Source of the DNA: Actinophytocola sp035634895
Lineage (GTDB): Bacteria; Actinomycetota; Actinomycetes; Mycobacteriales; Pseudonocardiaceae
Assembly (NCBI RefSeq): GCF_035634895.1
Contig: NZ_DASQCC010000027.1
Span: 26,631-90,630, forward strand
Reading direction: 5' to 3'
DNA: 64,000 nt
The translations under genes were made by a program, and so were the position numbers. Under the pieces are notes generated by a model. That model did not search any database. It saw only the letters and a list, made by a program, of their open reading frames with translations, and was not told the origin of the DNA. The first letter of the stretch is position 1. Each line of letters starts with the position of its first letter. This document shows, piece after piece, positions 15,666 to 23,462 of the stretch.

Positions 15666-16814
15666 ATGAGTGTCGCGGGTATCCGCCGTATGTCGGCGGC
15701 CCGATCCGGTCTGCCCGCCGTGTTGACCGTTCTTCTGACGACGTTGTTTCTCGCTGTCGGGATGTCGCCGCAGCCGGCCAGCGCGGCCACCGCGCCGGTC
15801 CCGCTCGGCACCGCGGGCAACTTCGGGGTGCTGGCCGGTACGACGGTCACCAACACTGGTCCGACCGTCGTCGCGGCCGACGTCGGGGTGAGCCCGGGAT
15901 CCGCGGTCACCGGTTTCCCGCCCGGTACGGTCGTCGGCACGATCCACGCCGCCGACACGGCCGCCGCGGCGGCCCAGGTCGACCTGACCACGGCGTACAA
16001 CGACGCTGCCGGCCGCACCCCGTCGGCCACGTTGCCGGCCGAACTGGGCGGCACCACCGTGACTCCCGGCGTGTATGACTCGGTCACCGGCAGCTTCTCG
16101 ATCACCGGAATCCTGACCCTCGACGGACAGGGTGACCCCAACGCGGTGTTCATCTTCCAGACCGCCTCCACCCTCGTCACCGCGTCCGGCAGTTCGGTGA
16201 ACCTCATCAACGGTGCGACCGCGGCCAACGTCTTCTGGCAGGTCGGCAGTTCCGCGACGCTCGGCACGGGCTCCACCCTCGAGGGAACCATCCTGGCCCT
16301 GACGTCGATCACCGTCACCACCGGGGCGAACGTGACCGGCCGGGCGCTCGCCAGGAACGGCGCCGTCACGCTGGATACGAACATCATCTCCCGCGCTCCC
16401 GTGCTGTCGATCACGGCAGCGGAGACGGCAGACCTCGGCGCCGTCGCTCCCGGCGACACGATCACCGGCCAACTCGGCCCGGTGAGGGTCGATGCCGACG
16501 GGTACCCCTCCTGGACGGCATCCGTCTCCTCGACGAGCTTCACCTCGGCCGGCGCCCCGGTGGTGACCATCCCGAACACGGCGGTCAGCTACTGGGCGGG
16601 ACCGGTGACCGCGCAGGAAGGCACTGGTACAGCCACCTCAGGACAGCCCACGTCGTCGGAGGCGGTGATCCTGGACAGTTCGCGCACCGTGTTCACCATG
16701 GCTGACGGCTCCGACGTCAACGCCGTGACCTGGACTCCGACGCTCCTCGTCGCGGTGCCCATGTCCGCCGTGGCAGACGTGTACACCGCCACCGTGACGC
16801 ATTCCGTGGCCTAG
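15666..16814 (+). CDS. Secreted DUF3494 (ice-binding-like) protein with a C-terminal WxL-like module
   Basis: 382 aa. Sec signal peptide (about residues 1-40, ending SPQPASA). Residues about 45-240 are a DUF3494 domain (PLGTAGNFGVLAGTTVTNTG; GGTTVTPGVYDS; DPNAVFIFQTASTL; VFWQVGSSATLGTGS), the fold of ice-binding proteins and some adhesins. Residues about 245-382 are a separate beta module ending YTATVTHSVA, which is clearly homologous to the whole mature part of the next protein. The ATG follows GAAGGGAAAC. Ice binding itself is unproven; the family is widespread in non-polar actinobacteria, where adhesion is as likely. First gene of cluster A; it may have its own transcript, since 679 bases follow. 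Confidence 0.85.
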   Translation: MSVAGIRRMSAARSGLPAVLTVLLTTLFLAVGMSPQPASAATAPVPLGTAGNFGVLAGTTVTNTGPTVVAADVGVSPGSAVTGFPPGTVVGTIHAADTAAAAAQVDLTTAYNDAAGRTPSATLPAELGGTTVTPGVYDSVTGSFSITGILTLDGQGDPNAVFIFQTASTLVTASGSSVNLINGATAANVFWQVGSSATLGTGSTLEGTILALTSITVTTGANVTGRALARNGAVTLDTNIISRAPVLSITAAETADLGAVAPGDTITGQLGPVRVDADGYPSWTASVSSTSFTSAGAPVVTIPNTAVSYWAGPVTAQEGTGTATSGQPTSSEAVILDSSRTVFTMADGSDVNAVTWTPTLLVAVPMSAVADVYTATVTHSVA

Positions 16815-17493
16815 CGGCACCTCGTAGCCGTCCATTTCTTTGGATTCCGCCGGTATGACCCTGATGCGGCTGCCTGCCGGACGGATCGAAGCCAGCGTTC
16901 GAAACCGCACTCCTTCAACAACGCCGGGAAAACATGGGAACGTGTCGCCGCCCGGGGTGGACGCCCGGCATGACAGCCCGCTCTGGCGGCCAGGTTCTGC
17001 TTGCCCGGCCGCGTCCTCGATATTCACTCGAAAGTGTGTGCCCCGCTGCGATCGGTCAACGACAAGGTTCAGTCGGGTGACCGCGTTGAGTAGGAAAGGT
17101 CTCGCGTGTTCCGTGCTCGTCCGCAGGCCCGCGGAGTCGATGGCCTGGGTATCTCCTCGGCAAGCCCCAACAGGGCGGGGCCCTGCCGTGGGAGGTCGCG
17201 GTCGTGGTCCGCTCCGCGTCATGTCCTCCGCAACCCCGCGCCCGGTCGCGTCGACACAAATCGTCACCCGTGTCGCATCAATGAGTCCATCTTGCCTGAG
17301 CGATTGGGTTCATTCGAGTGTCGAGATTACTCGGTGCAACACTTTTCCCGGCATATTCACTCGGTTAGCTGAGATGACGGAAGACGCAATATCTCAGGTC
17401 TCGCATCACGGATCGGTGTCATACACTGACCAGTGGTTCCGAGACCTCACAATCCGTGTTTCGGCGCTACCTACGAAAACAGAGGCAAGTTCC
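16815..17493. other. 679-bp intergenic region inside cluster A
   Basis: No convincing gene: the frames here lack good starts and codon bias. It probably holds the promoter for the three-gene operon that begins at 17494. Two dyads are visible near its end: CTGAGAT (17369) with ATCTCAG (17391), and CACTG-AC-CAGTG (17424-17435). No terminator of the upstream gene was identified. Confidence 0.45.
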
Positions 17494-18048
17494 ATGCGTA
17501 TTGTCAGATTCCTCGTCGTGGGAAGTTCAGTCGCCCTGTTCGCCGCCGGGGCGGCCATCCCGGCCTCCGCCGCTCCCACGGACGACACGGCAACGACCTT
17601 CGCGGTTTTGGCCGGCACTCTCGACATCGATGCCGCCGCCACGGCCGACCTCGGTACCGGTGCTCCTGGCGCGGACATCACCGGCTCGCTCGGTGCCGTC
17701 ACGGTCTCCGACACCCGCGCGGCCGCCGACGCCTCGTGGGAGACGAGCGTGGCCTCCACGGACTTCACGACCGGCGGTGCCACCGCCCCCGAGACGGTGC
17801 TGGCGAGCGAGGTCGACTACTGGTCCGGTGCCGCGACGGCCACCACCGGCACCGGGACGTTCACCCCGGCACAGGCCACCGCCGGGGCCGCGGTACCGCT
17901 CAGCGTCACGGTGCCCATCACCGCGTTCACCCACACCGGAGGCACGGGCAACGACACGGCGACCTGGGCGCCGACACTCATCGTCAACCTTCCACTGGAC
18001 AGCCAGGCCGGCACCTACACCGGCACTGTGACCCACTCCGTTGCCTGA
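17494..18048 (+). CDS. Small secreted WxL-like module protein
   Basis: 184 aa. Signal peptide (residues 1-27, ending PASA), then a single module: LDIDAAATADLGTGAPG, SWETSVASTDFTTGG, EVDYWSGAATATTGTGTF, ATWAPTLIVNLP, and the C-terminal YTGTVTHSVA. Every block has a counterpart in the C-terminus of the DUF3494 protein. Position next to a DUF916 gene and the all-beta character with conserved Trp suggest a divergent WxL domain, which in Firmicutes binds the cell wall. AGAGG precedes the ATG at 17494. Its stop overlaps the next start. Confidence 0.75.
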   Translation: MRIVRFLVVGSSVALFAAGAAIPASAAPTDDTATTFAVLAGTLDIDAAATADLGTGAPGADITGSLGAVTVSDTRAAADASWETSVASTDFTTGGATAPETVLASEVDYWSGAATATTGTGTFTPAQATAGAAVPLSVTVPITAFTHTGGTGNDTATWAPTLIVNLPLDSQAGTYTGTVTHSVA

Positions 18049-19108
18049 GTCGCGTCACCGGTCGGTCGGTCTGGCGGTTGCCGCGCTGTCCTACGCGGCC
18101 ATCGCCCTGACCGCGCACACCGGCACGGCACTGTCGGATCCCGGCACACGTGGTGTCGGGATCCAGCTTTTGGACGCGCCGGTGAGCCGTCGCGACGATC
18201 CACGCGCACTGCGCTACATCGTCGACCATGTGGCGCCGGGCGCCGTCATCGAGCGCCACGTCCTGGTGATGAACAGGTCCAGCGAACGTCAGGTCATCGA
18301 CGTGTACCCCGCCGCGGCGGCCGTCGAGGGGGAGCGGTTCCGCTTCGGAGCGGGGCGGGCCGCGAACGAGCTGACCTCCTGGGTCCGCATCGACCGCCAG
18401 CGACTGGAACTCAACGCCGGGGAGGCGGCGAAGCTGGGCCTGACGATCCGGGTTGACCCGAAGGCGTCGTCCGGCGAACGGTATGCGGTGCTCTGGGCGT
18501 CGACCCAGCCCGACCCGGCCGGTCAGGCGTCCGCCAACGTGACACAGATCCAGCGGGTCGGCGTCCGTATCTACCTCGACGTCGGTCCCGGGGGAGAGCC
18601 CGCGTCCTCGTTCGCCATCGGCGAGCTGATGCCCGCCCGTGACGAACAGGGCCACCCGTCGGTGGCCATCCACGTCGACAACACCGGGGGGCGGGCGGTG
18701 GACCTGACAGGTTCGACCACCCTTTCCGACGGTCCCGCCGGAATGGCGGCCGGACCGTTCGAGGTGGTCAAGGGCACCACCCTGGGCCCGGGACAGTCCG
18801 GCACCGTCATCGCGAGGTTCCCCCGAGAGCTGCCGAACGGTCCATGGACGATCCGGGTCGAGCTCAGAAGCGGCAGGACCACGGCCGACGTGACCGAACA
18901 CATCACCTTCCCGGATCCCGGAATGGCCGGTGAACCCGGCAGCCTCCTGACGAGCCCGTGGCTCGTGGCGGGTGTCGCGGTGCCGGCCATCGCCGGTCTG
19001 GCCTTCCTGATCCGTCACCGCTCGCGCAGGTCCGGTCCCAACCGCAAGAAACGGTCGCTCATCGGTGCGAGGGCTGGTTCAGGTGGCCGGCCAGTCGAGA
19101 AAAGTTGA
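18041..19108 (+). CDS. DUF916-like WxL-interacting membrane-anchored protein
   Basis: 355 aa. N-terminal signal segment (about 8-30), then the DUF916 pattern: VAPGAVIERHVLVMNRSSER, WVRIDRQRLELNAGEAAKL, SSGERYAVLWA. A second Ig-like half follows (HVDNTGGRAVDLTGSTTL), corresponding to DUF3324. The single C-terminal membrane helix is near residues 305-325 (LVAGVAVPAIAGLAFLI), followed by a basic cytoplasmic tail. The extracellular part is predicted to hold the WxL-like proteins against peptidoglycan, as in csc clusters of lactobacilli. The start is a TTG that overlaps the upstream stop by eight bases; no better start is available. Confidence 0.8.
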   Translation: MPESRHRSVGLAVAALSYAAIALTAHTGTALSDPGTRGVGIQLLDAPVSRRDDPRALRYIVDHVAPGAVIERHVLVMNRSSERQVIDVYPAAAAVEGERFRFGAGRAANELTSWVRIDRQRLELNAGEAAKLGLTIRVDPKASSGERYAVLWASTQPDPAGQASANVTQIQRVGVRIYLDVGPGGEPASSFAIGELMPARDEQGHPSVAIHVDNTGGRAVDLTGSTTLSDGPAGMAAGPFEVVKGTTLGPGQSGTVIARFPRELPNGPWTIRVELRSGRTTADVTEHITFPDPGMAGEPGSLLTSPWLVAGVAVPAIAGLAFLIRHRSRRSGPNRKKRSLIGARAGSGGRPVEKS

Positions 19109-19145
19109 TCACATCAGTGTTGATTCGAGAGAAAGCAGGTACAAC

Positions 19146-19565
19146 ATGAGGCGCAAGGCGCCCCTTTCGAACAGGGCGGTTCACCAGATCACCGGCTGGC
19201 GGCGGATCGCGATCGGCATCGCGATCAGCCTCGTGTCGATGACCTGTCTACTGCCGCTGTCGTCGCAGGCGAACGCCCAGGTGGGTCGTCCGGCGCCGGC
19301 TGTTCGTGGTGTCGTCGCGCAGCCCCCGCCGGCCCCGCCGGACGACACCGCCCAGACCGAGGTGCGTTTCCGCGTCGTCACGCCCGCCGGCATCGTGCCG
19401 CCACCCGCTCCGCCGCGCACCATTGCCAGCACCGGGCTCAACACGCCGGTGGCGCAACTGGTCGGTCTGGCGCTGGTGCTGTTCGCGCTCGGGTCCCTGT
19501 TCGTCGGGGTCACCTTCATCAGGCGCCGCGCGAGGACCCGCGGGACAGCTGACCCGACTTCGTGA
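19146..19565 (+). CDS. Small cell-wall-anchored protein with LAxTG-like sorting signal
   Basis: 139 aa. Long signal peptide (ending ANAQ at about residue 45), a Pro-rich middle, then IASTG, a hydrophobic stretch (LVGLALVLFALGSLFVGVTF) and an Arg-rich tail: the order of a sortase substrate. IASTG differs from the class E LAxTG consensus only in the first residue class. It corresponds in size and position to the small LPxTG protein of lactobacillar csc clusters. Last gene of the cluster A operon, 37 bases after the DUF916 gene, with a hairpin 6 bases downstream. Confidence 0.7.
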   Translation: MRRKAPLSNRAVHQITGWRRIAIGIAISLVSMTCLLPLSSQANAQVGRPAPAVRGVVAQPPPAPPDDTAQTEVRFRVVTPAGIVPPPAPPRTIASTGLNTPVAQLVGLALVLFALGSLFVGVTFIRRRARTRGTADPTS

Positions 19566-19570
19566 GGTCG

Positions 19571-19594
19571 TCCCGGCACCGGGTTGTGCCGGGA
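19571..19594 (+). terminator. Terminator of cluster A operon
   Basis: Perfect 9-bp stem TCCCGGCAC / GTGCCGGGA with a 6-nt loop, beginning just after the stop of the small anchored protein. Confidence 0.7.
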
Positions 19595-19605
19595 CTGACC
19601 GACAA

Positions 19606-19767
19606 CTAGTGTCCCGCGCCGGAGATCAGGCAACTAATTCGGCGGCCCAGCTTCCTGCTGGCGGCGTTGCCGGTTCGCCCAAGTACGACCCAGTACGAGG
19701 GCGAACCGGTGTCTTGCCAGCAGAAACCTGGATCCACCGACTTAATCACCGCATTTCCGGCGCCTAG
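19606..19767. mobile_element. CTAG-bounded fold-back element, copy 2
   Basis: 162 bp, near-identical to the reverse complement of the element at 7590-7757: same CTAGTGTCCCGCGCCGG left end, same internal CCGGTTCGCCC/GGGCGAACCGG hairpin. The right end is degenerate (GGCGCCTAG). It encodes no transposase; mobilisation in trans by a CTAG-targeting transposase is inference. Confidence 0.8.
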
Positions 19768-19965
19768 TGCGGTGTCCACCAACGTTCGCCGGGTCTCTCG
19801 GCGGCCCAGCGAGCGCCGGGCCGGCGAGACGGCGTTGCCGATCCGCCCGAGTACGGTCCAGTACGAGGGCGAATCGGCGCCTTGCCAGCGGAAACCTGGA
19901 TCCACCGATGGACCCACCAACATCGGTGGACACCGTACTGGGCCGCCGGATTTCCGGTGGCCTAG
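19764..19965. mobile_element. CTAG-bounded fold-back element, diverged copy 3
   Basis: 202 bp, sharing its left CTAG with the right end of copy 2. The interior (GTACGAGGGCGAATCGG, GAAACCTGGATCCACCGA) is clearly related to copies 1 and 2 but diverged. GGTGTCCACCAAC near the left end is mirrored by a GGTGGACACC segment near the right. The right-hand CTAG contains the TAG stop of the sensor kinase. Confidence 0.65.
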
Positions 19966-21113
19966 TTGTCGGTCGGTGTCGAGGTACTGGAGCCGGCCGC
20001 CGAGTGTGCCGCCACCTCGCCGGTGTGCGGCGGTGCGGCGGGCAGCCGCACCGTGACGCGGAGCCCGCCGGCGGGGCGGGCGGTGAGCGTGAGGGTTCCG
20101 TCGTGTGCCTGGGTGATGCTCCTGACGATCGCCAGGCCGAGGCCGACACCCGCATGGTCGGTGCGGATGCGTTGGGTGCCGCGCTGGAACGGTTCGCCCA
20201 GGGTGGCGACGAACTGCGGGGTGAGCTGCTCGCCGGTGTTCTCGACGGTGAGTACCGCACTCCCGGCACGAACGCCCGCCGTGGCCCACACGGTGCCCCG
20301 TCCGGCCACGTTGTGGACGATCGCGTTGTGCAGAAGGTTGGTGGTCAGCTGCAGCAGGAGCGCGTGGGACCCGATGGTGGGGGTCGTGTCGCCGGCGGTC
20401 TCGATGGTGACGCCGCGTTTCTCCGCGAGGGGGAGGAGGGTCTCGGTGGCTTCCTCCATCGCCAGGGACAGGTCGACGTGTTCCCGGGTGAACGACCGCT
20501 GGTTGGCGCGGCTGAGCAGGAGCAGCGCCTCGGTGAGGTCGATCGCCCGGGCGTTGACGGTGTGGAGGCGTTCGACTAGCTCGCCGTTGTCGCGGTCCGG
20601 GTCGCCGCGGGCCACGTCGAGAAGTGTCTGCGTGATCGCCAGCGGGGTGCGCAGCTCGTGGGAGGCGTTGGCCGCGAACCTCCGCTGTTCGGCGTCGTGT
20701 GCCTCGAGCCGCGCGAGCATGGTGTCGAAGGCGTCGGCCAGTTCGCGGAACTCGTCCCCGCGGCCTTCCAGCTGGATCCGGTGGGAGAGCGATCCGTTCC
20801 CGGTCAGGCGGGTCGCGTTCGTGATGCGGGTCAGGGGCGCGAGCATGCTGCCGGCGAGGAGCCATCCTCCCAGCAGGCTGAACAACAGGAGGAACGCCAG
20901 CATCGCGGCCGCCTTCGGGACGAAGGCGGCCAGCAGGTCGGAACGGTCGGGTACGTCCACCAGGCCAGGCCGCGTCAGCGGTCCGGGAGGTCCCGTGTAG
21001 ATGGTCTCGGGTACGTAGCGCAGCAGGAACACCCACACGACCGCGAGCAGCAGGACTCCCGCGAGCATGAGGAACCCGGCGTAGCTGAGGGTGAGCTTGA
21101 GGCGGACGCTCAT
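19962..21113 (-). CDS. OmpR-partner sensor histidine kinase (HAMP type)
   Basis: 383 aa. Two membrane helices (about residues 8-30 and 70-95) flank a short extracellular loop of about 40 residues; a HAMP linker follows (GSMLAPLTRITNATRL), then HisKA with phospho-His in NASHELRTPLA and HATPase_c with NLLHNAIVHN and GVGLGLAIV. ATG 21113 is used; GTG 21131, which overlaps the regulator's TAG, is an equally possible start. The C-terminus ends at a TAG inside the CTAG boundary of the adjacent element, so insertion did not change the protein. Confidence 0.88.
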   Translation of the reverse strand: MSVRLKLTLSYAGFLMLAGVLLLAVVWVFLLRYVPETIYTGPPGPLTRPGLVDVPDRSDLLAAFVPKAAAMLAFLLLFSLLGGWLLAGSMLAPLTRITNATRLTGNGSLSHRIQLEGRGDEFRELADAFDTMLARLEAHDAEQRRFAANASHELRTPLAITQTLLDVARGDPDRDNGELVERLHTVNARAIDLTEALLLLSRANQRSFTREHVDLSLAMEEATETLLPLAEKRGVTIETAGDTTPTIGSHALLLQLTTNLLHNAIVHNVAGRGTVWATAGVRAGSAVLTVENTGEQLTPQFVATLGEPFQRGTQRIRTDHAGVGLGLAIVRSITQAHDGTLTLTARPAGGLRVTVRLPAAPPHTGEVAAHSAAGSSTSTPTDN

Positions 21114-21123
21114 CCCGGGCTGC

Positions 21124-21810
21124 CTATCCACGGTGCGCTCCCGCGTGCCCGGCCGTGTCGATGCGGTAGCCGACGCCGGGCACGGTGGCGATGACCCAGG
21201 GCTCGCCGAGCCGTTTGCGCAGTGCCGAGACGGTGATGCGCACGGCGTTGGTGAAGGGGTCCGCGTTCTCGTCCCAGGCCTGCTCCAGCAGCTCCTCGGC
21301 ACTGACGACACCGCCCTCGGCGGCGACGAGCACCGCGAGCACGGCGAACTGTTTCCTGGTCAGCGCGATGTAGTGGCCGTCGCGGTAGACCTCCCTGCGG
21401 AACGGGTCCAGCCGTAGGCCCGCGATCTCCCGCACGGGTGGCCGGTTGTGGGCACGCCTGCGATCGAGGGCTCTGAGCCTGAGCACGAGCTCCTGGAGTG
21501 CGAACGGCTTCGTGAGGTAGTCGTCGGCGCCGAGACCGAAGCCGGTGGCCTTGTCATCGAGCCGGTCGGCGGCGGTGAGCATGAGGATCGGCATGCCGCT
21601 GCCGGAGGCGACGATGCGCTTGGCGATCTCGTCACCGTTGGGTCCGGGAATGTCCCGGTCCAGGACGGCGATCGCGTAGGCGTTGACGCTCAGCAACTCC
21701 AGGGCGGTGTCGCCGTCCGGCGCGATGTCCGCCGCGATCGCCTCCAGCCGGAGGCCATCGCGGATGGCCTCGGCCATGAAGGGCTCGTCCTCGACGATCA
21801 GCACACGCAT
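21124..21810 (-). CDS. OmpR-family response regulator
   Basis: 228 aa: receiver domain with ED at 7-8, phospho-acceptor Asp51 in AVLDRDIPG, and Lys in YLTKPF; then a winged-helix DNA-binding domain (LTRKQFAVLAVLVAAEGG; VRITVSALRKRLG; GVGYRI). First gene of the pair with the kinase. It is divergent from the PhoX-like phosphatase, which carries PHO-box-like repeats, but nothing in the protein shows that it is PhoP itself. Confidence 0.9.
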   Translation of the reverse strand: MRVLIVEDEPFMAEAIRDGLRLEAIAADIAPDGDTALELLSVNAYAIAVLDRDIPGPNGDEIAKRIVASGSGMPILMLTAADRLDDKATGFGLGADDYLTKPFALQELVLRLRALDRRRAHNRPPVREIAGLRLDPFRREVYRDGHYIALTRKQFAVLAVLVAAEGGVVSAEELLEQAWDENADPFTNAVRITVSALRKRLGEPWVIATVPGVGYRIDTAGHAGAHRG

Positions 21811-21923
21811 CGTCTCGATGCTACGAGCCGGTGGATATCGCCGTCATATCGAAAACCGCGCCGCCCCGAAACGACCGACCGGGCGCGCGCCGCTTGGCGG
21901 TGGTGCTCGTCGGCCACCATGCG

Positions 21924-21955
21924 GTTAACTCGTGTTCATCTTGCGTTCACGTTCG
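21924..21955 (+). promoter_or_regulatory. PHO-box-like direct repeats upstream of phosphatase
   Basis: GTTCATCTTGC (21934) and GTTCACGTTCG (21945) are 11-bp units in tandem, preceded by a weaker GTTAACTCGT at 21924. Streptomyces PhoP sites are 11-bp direct repeats beginning GTTCA. They lie about 30 bases before the start of a PhoX-like phosphatase gene. Confidence 0.5.
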
Positions 21956-21977
21956 TCCGACCGCCTGAGGAGACGCC

Positions 21978-23357
21978 ATGACATCGTCGCGACGCCAGTT
22001 CCTGAGCCGTGCCGCAGGTGCCGTTGTCGTCGCCGGATCCGTGGAGGCGTTGTTCGCCGCGCAGCCGGCGGCGGGGACCTCCGGACCGCCGGCCGGATAC
22101 GGCCCGCTGATCCCGGACCCCGACGGGATCCTGGACCTGCCCCGCGGTTTCCGCTACACGATCCTGTCCCGTGAGGGGACCGTTCGGCCGGACGGCCTGC
22201 CGGTGCCGAGCCGGTTCGACGGCATGGGCGTGTTTCCCGCCCGCGGCCGGGGCTCCCGGCTGGTCCGCAACCACGAGTGCTCGCCGACGTCGCGGATCAG
22301 GGTGCAGGCCCCGCCGGAGCGGACGTACGACCCGGCGGGTGCCGGTGGCACCAGCACGCTGGTGATCGGCCGGCACGGCGGGGCCGAGTCCGAGCACGTC
22401 AGCCTCGGCGGCACCGCGATCAACTGCTCCGGCGGCCGCACACCGTGGCACACCTGGCTGACCTGCGAGGAGACCGAGAACAAGGCCGGCACCAACGGCT
22501 ACACGCGCGACCACGGTTTCATCTTCGAGGTCGACCCGTACGACGACCGGCGCAACGAGAACCCGACGCCGCTGACGGCGATGGGCCGGTTCCAGCACGA
22601 GGCGGTCGCGGTCGACCCGCACACCGGCATCGTCTACGAGACCGAGGACGCGTTCGTCGCACCGCTGGGCAGCCTCTACCGTTTCCTGCCGGAGCGTCCC
22701 CGCGGCGGCTGGGGGAGCCTGCGTGCGGGCGGGGAGCTGCAGGCGCTGCACGTGCCGGACCTGCCCGACCTGTCGGTGGTGCAGGAGGCGGGGGCGGTGT
22801 TCGGCGGCGCCGAGTGGATGACCGTGCCCGATCCGTTGGCCGTCACCGAGTCCGTCCGGGCGCAGCACTACCCGAAGCCGATCACGGGCGGCTACAAGCT
22901 CGAGGGCGCCTGGTGGGGCGAGCAGGACCGGTGCGTGTACTTCGTCTCGTCGTTCGCCCGCACCGAGCTCGGCCCCGCGATGAACCACGACGGCCAGGTC
23001 TGGAAGCTCGACCCGCGGCGCAGGACGCTGCGCCTCGAGGTGATCTTCACCCGGCCGACGCCCGGACCGGAGAACCCGGAGTTCGACGCCCCCGACAACA
23101 TCTGCATGTCGCCCTACGGCGGCCTGATGATGTGCGAGGACGGCATCGGCGACGCGTACATGCTCGGCACCACGCGCCACGGCGAGGTCTTCCACTTCGC
23201 CCGCAACCGCGTGAACAACGGCACGCCGGAGGAACCGTCCTACGGGGAGCTTGCCGGAGTGGGCTTCTCCGCCGACGGCAGGACGATGTTCTTCAACATC
23301 TACGAACCCGGCATCACGCTCGCGGTCACCGGACCGTGGAACCGCCGCCACGACTGA
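21978..23357 (+). CDS. Tat-exported PhoX-like alkaline phosphatase (DUF839)
   Basis: 459 aa. The twin-arginine signal SRRQFLSRAAG (residues 4-14) directs folded export. The mature protein follows the DUF839/PhoX pattern: FDGMGVFPARGRGSRLVRNHE, NCSGGRTPWHTWLTCEETEN, GRFQHEAVAVDP, and DNICMSPYGGLMMCEDG near the C-terminus. PhoX enzymes are Ca/Fe-dependent phosphatases that release phosphate outside the cell. GAGGAG precedes the ATG. The PHO-box-like repeats upstream support phosphate-starvation control. Confidence 0.85.
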   Translation: MTSSRRQFLSRAAGAVVVAGSVEALFAAQPAAGTSGPPAGYGPLIPDPDGILDLPRGFRYTILSREGTVRPDGLPVPSRFDGMGVFPARGRGSRLVRNHECSPTSRIRVQAPPERTYDPAGAGGTSTLVIGRHGGAESEHVSLGGTAINCSGGRTPWHTWLTCEETENKAGTNGYTRDHGFIFEVDPYDDRRNENPTPLTAMGRFQHEAVAVDPHTGIVYETEDAFVAPLGSLYRFLPERPRGGWGSLRAGGELQALHVPDLPDLSVVQEAGAVFGGAEWMTVPDPLAVTESVRAQHYPKPITGGYKLEGAWWGEQDRCVYFVSSFARTELGPAMNHDGQVWKLDPRRRTLRLEVIFTRPTPGPENPEFDAPDNICMSPYGGLMMCEDGIGDAYMLGTTRHGEVFHFARNRVNNGTPEEPSYGELAGVGFSADGRTMFFNIYEPGITLAVTGPWNRRHD

Positions 23358-23413
23358 TCCCGCGGGCGGCGACGCGAGTACGCGTGAGCCGCGTCCAGGG
23401 GCGCTGTGCGTCA

Positions 23414-23447
23414 CTCGGCCGGGCCGTCGGCACACGGCCCGGCCGAG
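23414..23447. terminator. Bidirectional hairpin between phosphatase and tannase-like genes
   Basis: Perfect 14-bp stem (CTCGGCCGGGCCGT / ACGGCCCGGCCGAG) with a 6-nt loop in the 105-base convergent gap. Confidence 0.8.
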
Positions 23448-23462
23448 CGTGGACCCCCGTCG

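Larger units (their letters stand above)
19597..19974. repeat. Palindrome split at its central CTAG by two elements
   Basis: GACCGACAACTAG (19597-19609) and CTAGTTGTCGGTC (19962-19974) are perfect inverted repeats lying exactly outside the two CTAG elements. Joining them at CTAG restores a 22-bp perfect palindrome, most simply read as the original convergent-gene hairpin into which the elements inserted. Confidence 0.7.
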
